From Rothia nasimurium (lineage in GTDB: Bacteria; Actinomycetota; Actinomycetes; Actinomycetales; Micrococcaceae), in contig NZ_CAKMSS010000007.1 in assembly GCF_928382285.1 (NCBI RefSeq), forward strand, positions 61,430-125,429: a stretch of DNA of 64,000 bases, in the 5' to 3' direction. The notes beneath the pieces were generated by a model, which made no database searches, was not told the origin of the DNA, and saw nothing but the letters and a program-made list of their open reading frames with translations. Each line of letters starts with the position of its first letter. The stretch's first letter is position 1. Below, one piece after another: positions 16,533 through 24,538 of this stretch. A program made the position numbers and the translations under genes.

Positions 16533-16858
16533 AACATCACCCTTCGACCGCCGTCACCCCTGTGCCCCACCCCGGGCCGGCGGCATCCCCTCCACTGGCC
16601 GGTTCAGCAGGCGCCACCAGGGATTTCACTGCCTGCACCGCATACCCGGGGCGGGTAGAAGGACATCGCCCACGGCTGTGGGGTGGTGACCCGGTGGTGA
16701 CCCAGCCCACCGAATTCACCCCCTTTTCGCCCTGTCATAGTGCTGTGAGCAGGGTTTTTGATTTCTAGGCCGTCAGGCACCCGTGTTAGACATAAGGTAT
16801 GGCATCGACCTTGAGACGGTGTCTTCTCACGGTCTTACCACGATCCAAGGAGATTGAC
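16533..16858. other. Divergent intergenic region copR/cueP
   Basis: Apart from the CopR box at its left edge, this GC-rich stretch holds no convincing gene; short frames through it lack ribosome sites. A possible promoter for cueP lies close to its right end (around TTAGACATAAGGTATGG, 16783-16802). Nothing else is recognised. Confidence 0.4.
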
Positions 16859-17434
16859 GTGAAACGAGCAGCGATCGCAGCCGCCGCCCTTGCCCTCGCC
16901 CTCACGGGGTGTTCGGCCGCCGACCCGGAACCCACCGCCGACGGGACAGTGTCCCAGGATACATTCCTGACTACCCATGGCCTGGCCGACATGGACGCGG
17001 TGGAGATCATTGATCACCTCGACCGGCAGAAGGTCACTGAGCGTCCCACGGATCTGATTGCCTCAGTGCGTGCCGATGAACTGCTGCTCTCGGGCGATGA
17101 CCAGGAAGTCGTGGTCGATCTTCCCGACAATCAGACGTATGTCTCGATCGCACCCTATCTCACCTCCACCCACGACTGCTTCTACCACAGCCTCACAACC
17201 TGCCTGGGGGAACTCGACAATGAGGACATCCAGGTCACGATCACCGATGAGGCGACCGGTGAGGTGCTGGTGGACGAGGCGACAACCACCTTCGACAATG
17301 GGTTTATTGGCTTCTGGCTTCCTGATGATACCACCGGCCTGATTGAGGTCAGCTACCAGGGGCTTACCGGCACCACGGAGTTTTCCACCACCGACGACGG
17401 TGCCACCTGTGTCACAGACCTGCGCCTGACGTGA
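16859..17434 (+). CDS. cueP: CueP-family copper-binding lipoprotein
   Basis: Exported copper-binding protein of the CueP family, first known as a periplasmic copper store in Salmonella. The lipoprotein signal ends in ALTGC. Family landmarks are HGLADMDAVEIIDHLDR, RPTDLIASVRADEL, the paired cysteines in HDCFYHSLTTCLGEL, and a final cysteine in GATCVTDLRL; these three cysteines are the expected ligands. The GTG at 16859 is chosen because AGGAG lies 7 bp upstream and the signal peptide starts there. Divergent from copRS; copO follows after 71 bp. Confidence 0.88.
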   Translation: MKRAAIAAAALALALTGCSAADPEPTADGTVSQDTFLTTHGLADMDAVEIIDHLDRQKVTERPTDLIASVRADELLLSGDDQEVVVDLPDNQTYVSIAPYLTSTHDCFYHSLTTCLGELDNEDIQVTITDEATGEVLVDEATTTFDNGFIGFWLPDDTTGLIEVSYQGLTGTTEFSTTDDGATCVTDLRLT

Positions 17435-17505
17435 TGGCTCAGCAGGGTCCTCACCTGCGCCTGTCTCCCGTATCACTGAAATCTTGCACCAAGAAAGGTT
17501 AAATC

Positions 17506-18987
17506 ATGACAAACGCGTCTTCCCGACGACAGTTTCTGCTCGGCGGGCTCGTCCTCGCCGGCACCGGGGCCCTGACCGCCTGCACCAGCGCCCCTGGACC
17601 CGCTGCCTCGGGATCAGGTCCCTCCCTTCGCCCCATTCCCACCCCCACTGCGCTCGGTGAGCCGACGGTGCGCCGGACACTGACCGCCCGGCCCCTCTCC
17701 CTGGATATCGGCGGCATCGAAGCCAAGACATGGGGGTACGTCTCTGACACCGGGGATGCGGCCATTGAGGCCACCGCTGGCGACGTCCTCCAGGTCGATA
17801 TCACCAATGAACTGCCTGAGAGTACCTCCATCCACTGGCATGGCATCGCACTCCACAACGCAGCCGACGGTGTGCCCGGCATGACTCAGAACCCCATTGA
17901 ACCTGGCGAGTCTTTCTCCTATGTTTTTGAAGTCCCCCACGGTGGCACCTACTTCTACCATTCCCACACCGGCCTGCAGCTTGATCGCGGCCTCCACGCC
18001 CCACTGATTATCCGTGACCCGCAAGACGCTGAGGACCAGGACGTCGAGTGGACCATCGTGCTCGACGACTGGGTCGATGGCATTCAGGGCACTCCCGACG
18101 ATGAGCTCGACAAGCTCACCGGAATGGGTTCGGGCGACCATAACGGGGGAATGGGAATGGGAGGTCACGACCAGATGATGCACGGCACCCCGGATCAGGT
18201 ACTTGGCGGGGATGCCGGTGATGTGATGTATCCGCACTACCTCATCAACGGACGTATCCCCCGTGCTCACCGGACCTTCAAGGCTCGCCCGGGCGACAAG
18301 GCCCGCCTGCGGTTTATCAACTCCGGCGGTGACACCATCTTCAAGGTGGCCCTCGGTGGTCACCGCATGACCGTCACCCACACCGACGGCTTCCCTGTCC
18401 AGCCCTGGGAGACCGAATCGATCTATCTGTCCATGGGCGAGCGTGTCGACGTCGAGGTCATCCTCGGCGACGGTGTCTTCCCGCTCACGGCTTTGGCGGT
18501 GGGTAAGGACGACCGCGCCTTCGCTGTCATCCGCACCGCCGGCGGTCAGGCCCCCCGCCCCGATGTCGACTTCCCCGAGTTGTCGTCCACCGGACTGCTT
18601 CTGTCCTCCCTGAAGCCAGCAGACCGTGCACTCTTGCCCGAGGGCACACCAGACCGAGAAGTCAGCATCGACCTGGGCGGTCAGATGATGCCGTATGAAT
18701 GGAGCATTCTCACCGACGGCCAATCCTCCTCCGCGACCGTGCAGGAGGGCCAGCGCCTGCGGATGGTCATGCGCAACAGGACCATGATGCCCCATCCCAT
18801 GCACATCCACGGCCACACGTGGGCGCTGCCCGGCAGCGGCGGGCTACGCAAGGACACCGTCCTTCTCCGCCCGGGTGAAACCATGATCGCCGACCTGATC
18901 GCTGAGAACCCCGGTGAGTGGGCATTTCACTGCCATAACGCCTATCACATGGAAGCCGGGATGGTCAGCTCGCTTCGCTACGAGTAA
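17506..18987 (+). CDS. copO: Multicopper oxidase CopO (Tat-exported)
   Basis: Exported oxidase that likely converts Cu(I) to less toxic Cu(II). The 493-residue protein has a twin-arginine signal (SRRQFLLGG) followed by a lipobox-like LTAC. Copper ligands are visible in four clusters: HWHG (H110, H112), HSH (H152, H154), HPMHIHGH (430-437) and HCHNAYHMEAGM (475-486). A Met/Gly/His-rich loop near 207-227 resembles the CueO methionine loop. AAAGG precedes the ATG. It shares the operon with cueP under the predicted CopR control. Confidence 0.95.
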   Translation: MTNASSRRQFLLGGLVLAGTGALTACTSAPGPAASGSGPSLRPIPTPTALGEPTVRRTLTARPLSLDIGGIEAKTWGYVSDTGDAAIEATAGDVLQVDITNELPESTSIHWHGIALHNAADGVPGMTQNPIEPGESFSYVFEVPHGGTYFYHSHTGLQLDRGLHAPLIIRDPQDAEDQDVEWTIVLDDWVDGIQGTPDDELDKLTGMGSGDHNGGMGMGGHDQMMHGTPDQVLGGDAGDVMYPHYLINGRIPRAHRTFKARPGDKARLRFINSGGDTIFKVALGGHRMTVTHTDGFPVQPWETESIYLSMGERVDVEVILGDGVFPLTALAVGKDDRAFAVIRTAGGQAPRPDVDFPELSSTGLLLSSLKPADRALLPEGTPDREVSIDLGGQMMPYEWSILTDGQSSSATVQEGQRLRMVMRNRTMMPHPMHIHGHTWALPGSGGLRKDTVLLRPGETMIADLIAENPGEWAFHCHNAYHMEAGMVSSLRYE

Positions 18988-19001
18988 CCCCCACAGCAGG
19001 G

Positions 19002-19187
19002 TTGAGTGCCCAGGTGGGCAGAGTTGCTGCAGACCGCCCACCGGGCAGCACGATGACCTTCCTCGGTGTTGTGGTCTTCCGGGATAACCAGAAAACCGTC
19101 TTCTTCCCCACCGGGTTACTGATGATCGGCATCCTGGCTGCGGCAGCTGCAGGTCTGATTGTTAGGGTCTTTGTAGGTGTTGTCTAG
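19002..19187 (+). CDS. Possible small membrane-protein remnant
   Basis: A 61-codon frame just after copO with one hydrophobic segment (VFFPTGLLMIGILAAAAAG) and no recognisable ribosome site. It may be the 3' end of a larger gene truncated when island B was assembled, or not coding at all. It ends 50 bp before the right attachment repeat. No function is proposed. Confidence 0.25.
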   Translation: MSAQVGRVAADRPPGSTMTFLGVVVFRDNQKTVFFPTGLLMIGILAAAAAGLIVRVFVGVV

Positions 19188-19236
19188 GCTTCTTTGAATC
19201 AGGAAGGTTACTAGGGCTGCCTGGCTGTAGATTGGA

Positions 19237-19281
19237 ACTTTTAATCCGTGGGTCGTGGGTTCGAGCCCCACAGGGCGCACA
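19237..19281 (+). repeat. Attachment-site repeat, copy 3 (right end of island B)
   Basis: Forty-five bp identical to the 3' part of tRNA-Lys (8386-8430). It is followed by a terminator and then by ordinary chromosomal genes, so it is probably the original chromosomal tRNA end displaced by the insertions. Confidence 0.92.
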
Positions 19282-19285
19282 AGAA

Positions 19286-19329
19286 AACCCCGCTTGGCTT
19301 GGTAAAACAGGTCAAGCGGGGTTCTTTTT
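19286..19329 (+). terminator. Intrinsic terminator, probably the ancestral tRNA-Lys terminator
   Basis: AACCCCGCTTG pairs with CAAGCGGGGTT and is followed by CTTTTTG. It lies 5 bp past the third copy of the tRNA end, the position expected of the tRNA's own terminator before insertion. Confidence 0.8.
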
Positions 19330-19451
19330 GCTGCAGGTTATACAGTAAGGCGCCTGACACACTTCTTAATATTTTCCCTGTAAAGCTTCCCTATCGGAAT
19401 AAGTAGGCGTAGTATTTATTACATCAATGAAATGCAACTTCGAAGGAGAAG

Positions 19452-20369
19452 ATGACCATGTCACGCGAATTCAAGACCGTAGCTGTTCTGGGCACCGGCG
19501 TCCTGGGCTCACAAATCATCATGCAGGCAGCCTGGCACGGCAAGAAGGTATTTGCCTACGACGCCTTCCCCGAAGCCCTCGAAAAACTAACCGACCGCTG
19601 GGCCTGGATCCGTCAGGGCTACGAACAGGATCTTCCCGACTACACCCCCGAAAAGTTCGACGAAGCCATCGCCCGCATCGTCCCCACCAGTGACCTCAAA
19701 GAAGCGGTCGGCGACGTTGATATCGTCATCGAGGCTGTACCCGAAAACCTCGACCTCAAGCGCGAAACCTGGGCTAAGGTAGGGGAGCTGGCTGACGATC
19801 GCACCCTGCTCGCTACCAATACCTCGTCTCTGCTGCCCTCTGACTTTGCAGACGCTAGCGGCCATACCGACCGCTTCCTGGCTATCCACTACGCCAACCG
19901 CGTCTGGATCCGTAACACCGCAGAGATTATGGGCACCGCCAAGACCGACGAAGAGAACATCAAGGACGCCATCCGCTACGCCGAAGAAACCGGCATGGTC
20001 CCTGTCTACGTCCGCAAGGAGCAGCCCGGCTACCTGCTGAACTCCCTGCTCATTCCCTGGCTCGATGCCGGCGCAAAGCTCTACGTCAATGGCGTAGGCA
20101 CCCCTGAAGAAATCGATAAGGCCTGGACCATCGCTACCGGTACCAAGGCAGGCCCCTTCGCAGCCTATGACACCGTGGGCTTCAACGTCGCCTCACACAT
20201 CGCCTCGGCAAGCGATGATGAAACCGTCCGCGAGTTCGGTGTCAAACTCAAGGAAGCTCTCGAAGCTGGCTTCAGTGGTGTTGCCGACCGCAAGGGCTTC
20301 TACCTCTACGACGAGGACGGCAACATCACCGGCGCCAACGACTACTGGACTGAAAACTTCGGTCAGTAA
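19452..20369 (+). CDS. 3-hydroxyacyl-CoA dehydrogenase (NAD-binding)
   Basis: Oxidoreductase of the 3-hydroxyacyl/3-hydroxybutyryl-CoA dehydrogenase family. An N-terminal Rossmann fold ([13 protein letters not shown], residues 11-23) and the strand/loop [12 protein letters not shown] near 120 lead to AIHYANRVW around 145, where other members have HFFNP. The lack of that exact motif suggests a divergent substrate range. The helical C-terminal domain is present; length is 305. GAAGGAGAAG precedes two in-frame ATGs (19452 and 19458), so the start is uncertain by two codons. First chromosomal gene after island B. Confidence 0.85.
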   Translation: MTMSREFKTVAVLGTGVLGSQIIMQAAWHGKKVFAYDAFPEALEKLTDRWAWIRQGYEQDLPDYTPEKFDEAIARIVPTSDLKEAVGDVDIVIEAVPENLDLKRETWAKVGELADDRTLLATNTSSLLPSDFADASGHTDRFLAIHYANRVWIRNTAEIMGTAKTDEENIKDAIRYAEETGMVPVYVRKEQPGYLLNSLLIPWLDAGAKLYVNGVGTPEEIDKAWTIATGTKAGPFAAYDTVGFNVASHIASASDDETVREFGVKLKEALEAGFSGVADRKGFYLYDEDGNITGANDYWTENFGQ

Positions 20370-20394
20370 GCTCAAACTCCTCTCCTCTGCACAA

Positions 20395-20436
20395 GCTGCC
20401 CGGGAGGTCCTGACACAGGATCTCCCGGGCAGCTTT
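20395..20436 (+). terminator. Intrinsic terminator
   Basis: GCTGCCCGGGAG and CTCCCGGGCAGC form a perfect 12-bp stem, with inner CTG/CAG pairing, followed by TTTC. It ends the dehydrogenase gene and lies between it and a convergent gene. Confidence 0.8.
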
Positions 20437-20463
20437 CAGTGTTGGATTCAGTTGACCATGCGG

Positions 20464-21303
20464 TTAGCGTTCAACGGGGCGCAGCCCGGCAGGGTCCTCT
20501 GCGCCCCATTCAGACCAGGAGCCGTCGTAGACAGCGAGCTCGGTATAGCCCGAAACGTAGGCGGCCAGGGCATCGATACAGGCAGTGACGCCAGACCCGC
20601 ACGAGAAGATGAGGGTCTCAGCATCGCCGGCGACGGCGTCAACGGCAGCCTTCATCTCTTCGGGGGCGCGGAAGCGCCCCTGTTCATCGAGCAGAGACGT
20701 GAAGGGCAGGTTGACTGAGCCGGGAATATGGCCGGCCCGAAGACCCGGACGGGGCTCGGGGGCAGTACCGGCAAAGCGTTCGGCGCTACGGGCGTCAATG
20801 ACGGCGGCGTCCGGGCGTTCAGCTAAGGCCTTGGTGGTCAGGGCGTCCACAAAGAGCCCGCGGTCCTCAGCTACAAAGGAGCCGGGCACGAAGGGACCCT
20901 CGTTGAGGGGGAGCTGGCTGAACCCGGCTGCCTCCCAGGCGGGCAGGCCGCCGTCAAGGACGGCCACGTTGTCGTGCCCCATGGCCACAAACATAAACCA
21001 GCCGCGAGCAGCAGAAAACATGCCCTGGCGGTCATAGACCACGATGGCGGCGTCCTTGCTGATACCCAGGGCGCGTACCTGAGCTTCAAAGTCCACGGCC
21101 TCCAGCATGGTGTGTACCCCTTCGGGCGCGCTGAACTCTCCGTCAATATCGAAGCGGCGGGCACCGGGTATGCCCGTGCTTGCCCCGGCGAACTCGCCCA
21201 CTGAGGCGTCCAGAATCACCAGGTTAGGGGCGGCGATGTTAGCTGAGAGCCACTGGGCCCCCACGATGGGAAAGCGCAGGTGAAGAGCGGAGGTTTCGGG
21301 CAT
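20464..21303 (-). CDS. Thiosulfate/3-mercaptopyruvate sulfurtransferase
   Basis: Two-domain rhodanese enzyme moving sulfane sulfur to cyanide or thiols. The N-terminal inactive domain contains RRFDIDGEFSAP and IVVYDRQGMFSAARGWFM. The C-terminal catalytic domain has IDARSAERFAG, GHIPGSVNLPF and the active-site loop CGSGVTA near residue 235, the form typical of 3-mercaptopyruvate sulfurtransferases. The 279-residue length is normal. Monocistronic, convergent with the 3-hydroxyacyl-CoA dehydrogenase. Confidence 0.93.
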   Translation of the reverse strand: MPETSALHLRFPIVGAQWLSANIAAPNLVILDASVGEFAGASTGIPGARRFDIDGEFSAPEGVHTMLEAVDFEAQVRALGISKDAAIVVYDRQGMFSAARGWFMFVAMGHDNVAVLDGGLPAWEAAGFSQLPLNEGPFVPGSFVAEDRGLFVDALTTKALAERPDAAVIDARSAERFAGTAPEPRPGLRAGHIPGSVNLPFTSLLDEQGRFRAPEEMKAAVDAVAGDAETLIFSCGSGVTACIDALAAYVSGYTELAVYDGSWSEWGAEDPAGLRPVER

Positions 21304-21370
21304 TACTAGCCTTTCAGTGAGGTGTTGTTACCCTCCCATGCTACTGACTCGGCCGCTACCCGCGAAAGGC

Positions 21371-21417
21371 TGCACCCCGGCGTCCTTGCTCATAGATGGC
21401 AAGGACGCCGGGGTGCA
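21371..21417. terminator. Perfect 19-bp hairpin downstream of the secreted-protein pair
   Basis: The arms at 21371-21389 and 21399-21417 are exact complements around a 9-nt loop. No U-tract follows on either strand. Its place after the 21455 gene makes a terminator or RNA-stabilising stem most likely. Confidence 0.6.
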
Positions 21418-21454
21418 GTAGGTGCGACAAGTTAAGGCTTGGAAGCCGAGCGGC

Positions 21455-22027
21455 TTAGAAGATGCCGCTTGCCTTGCGGCCGGTATCGGTCAGGGTGATT
21501 TCGCGAGAATCGCGGTTCTGGTCGTTACCGGTTGAGGTATCCCCGGCGATACGGCCGACCTGGGTGACGGTGATGTAGTTGCGCAGGCGGCCCTCTGAGG
21601 TGAGGCCGTCACCGAAGTTGAGGTTGGCAACCAGCTGGGTTTCACCGGCCTTGATGGGGTTGGCCAGGGTGACCAGGAAGCTGCGGGTTGAGGTTGTGGC
21701 GTTAAAACCCAGGTCGCGGGTGTAGGCGCCGTTGAACCAGCCGGGGGTGATCAGGCGGTCAACGCCGGTGGGGCCCGATGCGGTCTTCACGTCGATACGG
21801 AAGGAGACCACGGGGAAGTCGCCGTAGTAGCGCTCAGTGCCCACGTTCTTCAGGCGCAGGGCGACCAGGCCAGCGTAGCCTTCAGCCTTCCAGGATGAGA
21901 CGGTGAGGACGGGCTCAAGGTCGTAGGCGGGGGCGGCGGCTCGGGCTGCGGTTGAGGCAAAGGCCAGGGAGGCGGTGCCCAGAGCTAGGGAGGTGATGGC
22001 GGTGCGACGGGTGATAGCGGTCTGCAT
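21455..22027 (-). CDS. Secreted protein of unknown function, second of a pair
   Basis: A 190-residue exported protein. The N-terminus TRRTAITSLALGTASLAFAS is a signal peptide with a twin arginine, ending near ARAA. The mature part is Thr/Asn/Gly-rich and predicted beta-strand (VSSWKAEGYAGLVALRLKNV), with no Cys. The ATG at 22027 is preferred over 22045, with GAGAAGG upstream. The stop of the larger secreted gene lies 30 bp upstream, so they are one operon. No family recognised. Confidence 0.72.
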   Translation of the reverse strand: MQTAITRRTAITSLALGTASLAFASTAARAAAPAYDLEPVLTVSSWKAEGYAGLVALRLKNVGTERYYGDFPVVSFRIDVKTASGPTGVDRLITPGWFNGAYTRDLGFNATTSTRSFLVTLANPIKAGETQLVANLNFGDGLTSEGRLRNYITVTQVGRIAGDTSTGNDQNRDSREITLTDTGRKASGIF

Positions 22028-22057
22028 GGTTGTACCTTCTCTCAAAGACGGGGCGGT

Positions 22058-22774
22058 TTAGTAGGAGTCAGCGGGGTTGCTGTAGAGCTTGACGGTGACC
22101 TGGTTCTTGATGGGGACGTTGGCGCGCCAGGCGACGGGGTTGGACCAGGTGCCATTGAGCATGCAGTACTGCTGGGTGCCGGTCATGGCGATGGTGCGGA
22201 AGCCGTAGGTGGCTTCGCCGGTGTAGCCTGCGGGTACTTCGTAGGGGCCGATGGTCTGGCCGACGCTCCAGGAGAGGGAGTAGGAGGCGTCGCCGCCTAC
22301 GGTCTTGGCGATGGAGTAGGCGATGCCGGCGTTGATGCTGCCCTTATCGAGGTTCTGGGTGCCGCCCAGGTTGAAGGAGGCGGTTTCGGTCTTTGACCCG
22401 TTGACGCTCATGGTGACGGTCTGGGTCTTGGAGAGGTTCTGGGTGAGGTTGACGGGGGCTGAGGTGCTGTTGGTGGTCGAGATGGTGCCGACGGGGGTGA
22501 AGTTGTCGGTTACCTTGTAGACCACGGTGCGGTAGGCTTCCCAGGCGTTGCAGACGGGGCGGGCGTTGAGGATATTGGCCTTGATGTGGTCGCTCTTGTG
22601 GTAGGTTTCCACGATCGGCAGGGTGGGGTTGAGGGCCGGGGTCTCGGGGTAGGTGTTGATGATGGTGCCGGAGCCTGCGTCGGTAGTGTCGGCGGCGCTG
22701 GCGGGGGCGGACGCCATGGAGAAGGCCAGTGCAGCTGCTGAGAGGGTTGCTGCTACTTTGGGTGCGAGCTTCAT
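22058..22774 (-). CDS. Secreted beta-rich protein, possible aerolysin-like fold
   Basis: A 238-residue exported protein with a typical signal peptide (to ASAPASA). It has just two cysteines in the mature chain (in ARPVCNAW and QQYCMLNG), which could form a disulfide. The middle (about 85-190) alternates Ser/Thr with hydrophobic residues over long strands (TQTVTMSVNGSKTETASFNL, YSIAKTVGGDASYSLSWSVG), then PYEVPAGYTGEATYGF. This pattern is seen in aerolysin/ETX-type beta-pore formers, but the assignment is a guess from the pattern. It leads an operon with the 21455 gene. Confidence 0.7.
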   Translation of the reverse strand: MKLAPKVAATLSAAALAFSMASAPASAADTTDAGSGTIINTYPETPALNPTLPIVETYHKSDHIKANILNARPVCNAWEAYRTVVYKVTDNFTPVGTISTTNSTSAPVNLTQNLSKTQTVTMSVNGSKTETASFNLGGTQNLDKGSINAGIAYSIAKTVGGDASYSLSWSVGQTIGPYEVPAGYTGEATYGFRTIAMTGTQQYCMLNGTWSNPVAWRANVPIKNQVTVKLYSNPADSY

Positions 22775-23218
22775 GGTTTGCTCCTAGGGTCAGGTGGTGT
22801 GCGGGTGGGCCCCTGGGGGGCTTAGTGGTCATTCTAGGGGCGGGTTTTGGCGCGCTTATATCGCAGGTAGGACGCCCTTGCTTAGGTGGGTGCGGGGTCT
22901 TGACTTTGGCGGTGGGCGGGTTTATTTAGGGCTTGAAATTTTGCTGGGTTTTCTTTAAAAATAGGTGGGCTTGTCCCTTAAAGTTGTGACGACTTTAAGG
23001 TTGTATAGACTTGACGTTTTCGGGGTAAAATTTTGTGTTGCACCTTACTTTTCCTGTTGTTTACCCTGTGTTTACGGAGTGCTCTCTTGCCCATGTTCGC
23101 TATGAGCGAATTAAATCAGGGGCAGGAAGTCCTAATTCCGCCCACTGAGCCGACCACGGGCGTCCGCCTGCCCCTCCACTAGACTGAGAAACAAGCACCC
23201 CAACCCCTCAAGGAAGCC
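22775..23218. promoter_or_regulatory. Long AT-richer promoter region between divergent genes
   Basis: No gene is seen. On the minus strand TTTACC (23024-23029) and TATACA (23002-23007), 16 bp apart, would start transcription of the secreted-protein operon near 22995. This gives a ~220-nt untranslated leader. A perfect 9-bp inverted repeat (CCTTAAAGT 22976-22984, ACTTTAAGG 22992-23000) overlaps that start and could be an operator or a 5' stem. The plus-strand promoter of the gene at 23219 is not clear. Confidence 0.5.
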
Positions 23219-23725
23219 ATGCCCATCAACAACGCAGAAACCGTTACCATCCTGACCACCGGTGGCACCTTCGATAAGGTCTACTCCGTAGCCGGTGAAC
23301 TCGAAATCGGTGAACCTTCGGTGCCCGAACTGCTGAGTTTCGTGCTCACCGACACCGCTTTTGAGGTGCAGAGCGTGCTCAAGCTCGACAGCCTCGACAT
23401 GGTCGACGCCGACCGCGCTGTACTGGCGCAGGCCCTCAACGCTGTAGAAAACGACCGCGTCCTCATCACTCACGGTACCGACACCATGCCCGAAACCGCC
23501 CGCTACCTAGAAGCCCATGCTGATGTGGGTGAGAAAGTCGTTGTACTCACCGGTGCTATGCAGCCCGCTTCCATGCGTAAGTCCGACGCCAGCTTCAATC
23601 TGGGGGCAGCCGTCGCCGCCCTCAACCTGCTCGAACCCGGCGTCTACATCTCAATGAGCGGCCGTATCTTCCCCGCCTCAGCCGTCAAGAAAGACCGCGC
23701 CCGCGGTATCTTCGAAATCGCGTAA
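23219..23725 (+). CDS. Short asparaginase-domain protein
   Basis: A 168-residue protein equivalent to the N-terminal catalytic half of L-asparaginases. It has the first Thr motif TTGGTFDK (residues 12-19), the second motif ITHGTDTMPETARYL (about 81-95) and VVLTGAMQP. The C-terminal asparaginase domain is absent, with a normal stop and no sign of frameshift. Stand-alone short forms exist in other bacteria; whether they hydrolyse asparagine is unclear to me. AAGGAA precedes the ATG. Confidence 0.82.
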   Translation: MPINNAETVTILTTGGTFDKVYSVAGELEIGEPSVPELLSFVLTDTAFEVQSVLKLDSLDMVDADRAVLAQALNAVENDRVLITHGTDTMPETARYLEAHADVGEKVVVLTGAMQPASMRKSDASFNLGAAVAALNLLEPGVYISMSGRIFPASAVKKDRARGIFEIA

Positions 23726-23797
23726 ACCCTGGTGAGCCGGGCAATAGGTCGGTAGGCTTAAAGCAAGTACCTACCGCCCACTGACCAGGAGGACCCC

Positions 23798-24538
23798 GTG
23801 AGCCAGCACCCCGGCAACGACAAGACTACCGGCAACTACCAGCCCCAACAGCCCCCTGCCTACCCTAATCAGACCCAGCCGCCGTCCTATTCGGCAACCC
23901 AGCAGGGCGGCCACTACAACGAGCAGGGAGCCTACGCGGGCTACGCCCAGGCCTACGGTCAGGGCTTGCCCGCCCACATGGATGCCCCCGAACGCCCTCA
24001 GGCTCTCAAGACCGCCAGCCTCATTATGTACGTGATGATTGGCCTGGGCCTTCTGGGGTCTATTCTGAGTACCATCTTCTACCAGGAGATCCAGCAGGCT
24101 ACCAATAGCAGCATCCTCTCCCTCTTCAGCGGTCTCATGAGCGAAGAAGACTTGGCAGCGGCAGAGGCCGAGATTGCAATGACCGCAGACACCGGCTTTG
24201 CCACCGCTGGGCTTATCGTGGGCTTGGTCTTTGGCCTGATCTGGTCAGCCCTGCTCGTCTTCTTCACCATCATGATGAACAAGGGTCACAACTGGGCCCG
24301 TATCGTGCTGACCGTCGTAGCGAGCATCCAGATTCTCAACCTGATCATGGGTGCACTGACACTGCTTCTGGTCTTCCACTGGATCATGTTGGTAGACCTG
24401 CTCGCGGGTGTTCTCGCCATCGCCTTCCTGGTCTTCGTCTGGAAGAGCCCCGTCTCAACCTACATACGCCAGATCAAGGCCTACCAGCAGTGGAAGCTGC
24501 AGCAGGCCTACCTGGGCGCTGATCAGGGTCAGCGCTAG
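23798..24538 (+). CDS. Membrane protein with Pro/Gln-rich cytoplasmic tail
   Basis: A 246-residue protein. Residues 1-65 are a disordered tail rich in Pro, Gln, Tyr and Gly. Four membrane helices follow (about 70-95, 125-150, 163-190 and 192-215), with an acidic stretch EEDLAAAEAEIA between helices 1 and 2. Such tails are common in actinobacterial integral membrane proteins of unknown role. GTG start; its stop shares one base with the start of the helicase gene, implying coupling. No function is proposed. Confidence 0.75.
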   Translation: MSQHPGNDKTTGNYQPQQPPAYPNQTQPPSYSATQQGGHYNEQGAYAGYAQAYGQGLPAHMDAPERPQALKTASLIMYVMIGLGLLGSILSTIFYQEIQQATNSSILSLFSGLMSEEDLAAAEAEIAMTADTGFATAGLIVGLVFGLIWSALLVFFTIMMNKGHNWARIVLTVVASIQILNLIMGALTLLLVFHWIMLVDLLAGVLAIAFLVFVWKSPVSTYIRQIKAYQQWKLQQAYLGADQGQR

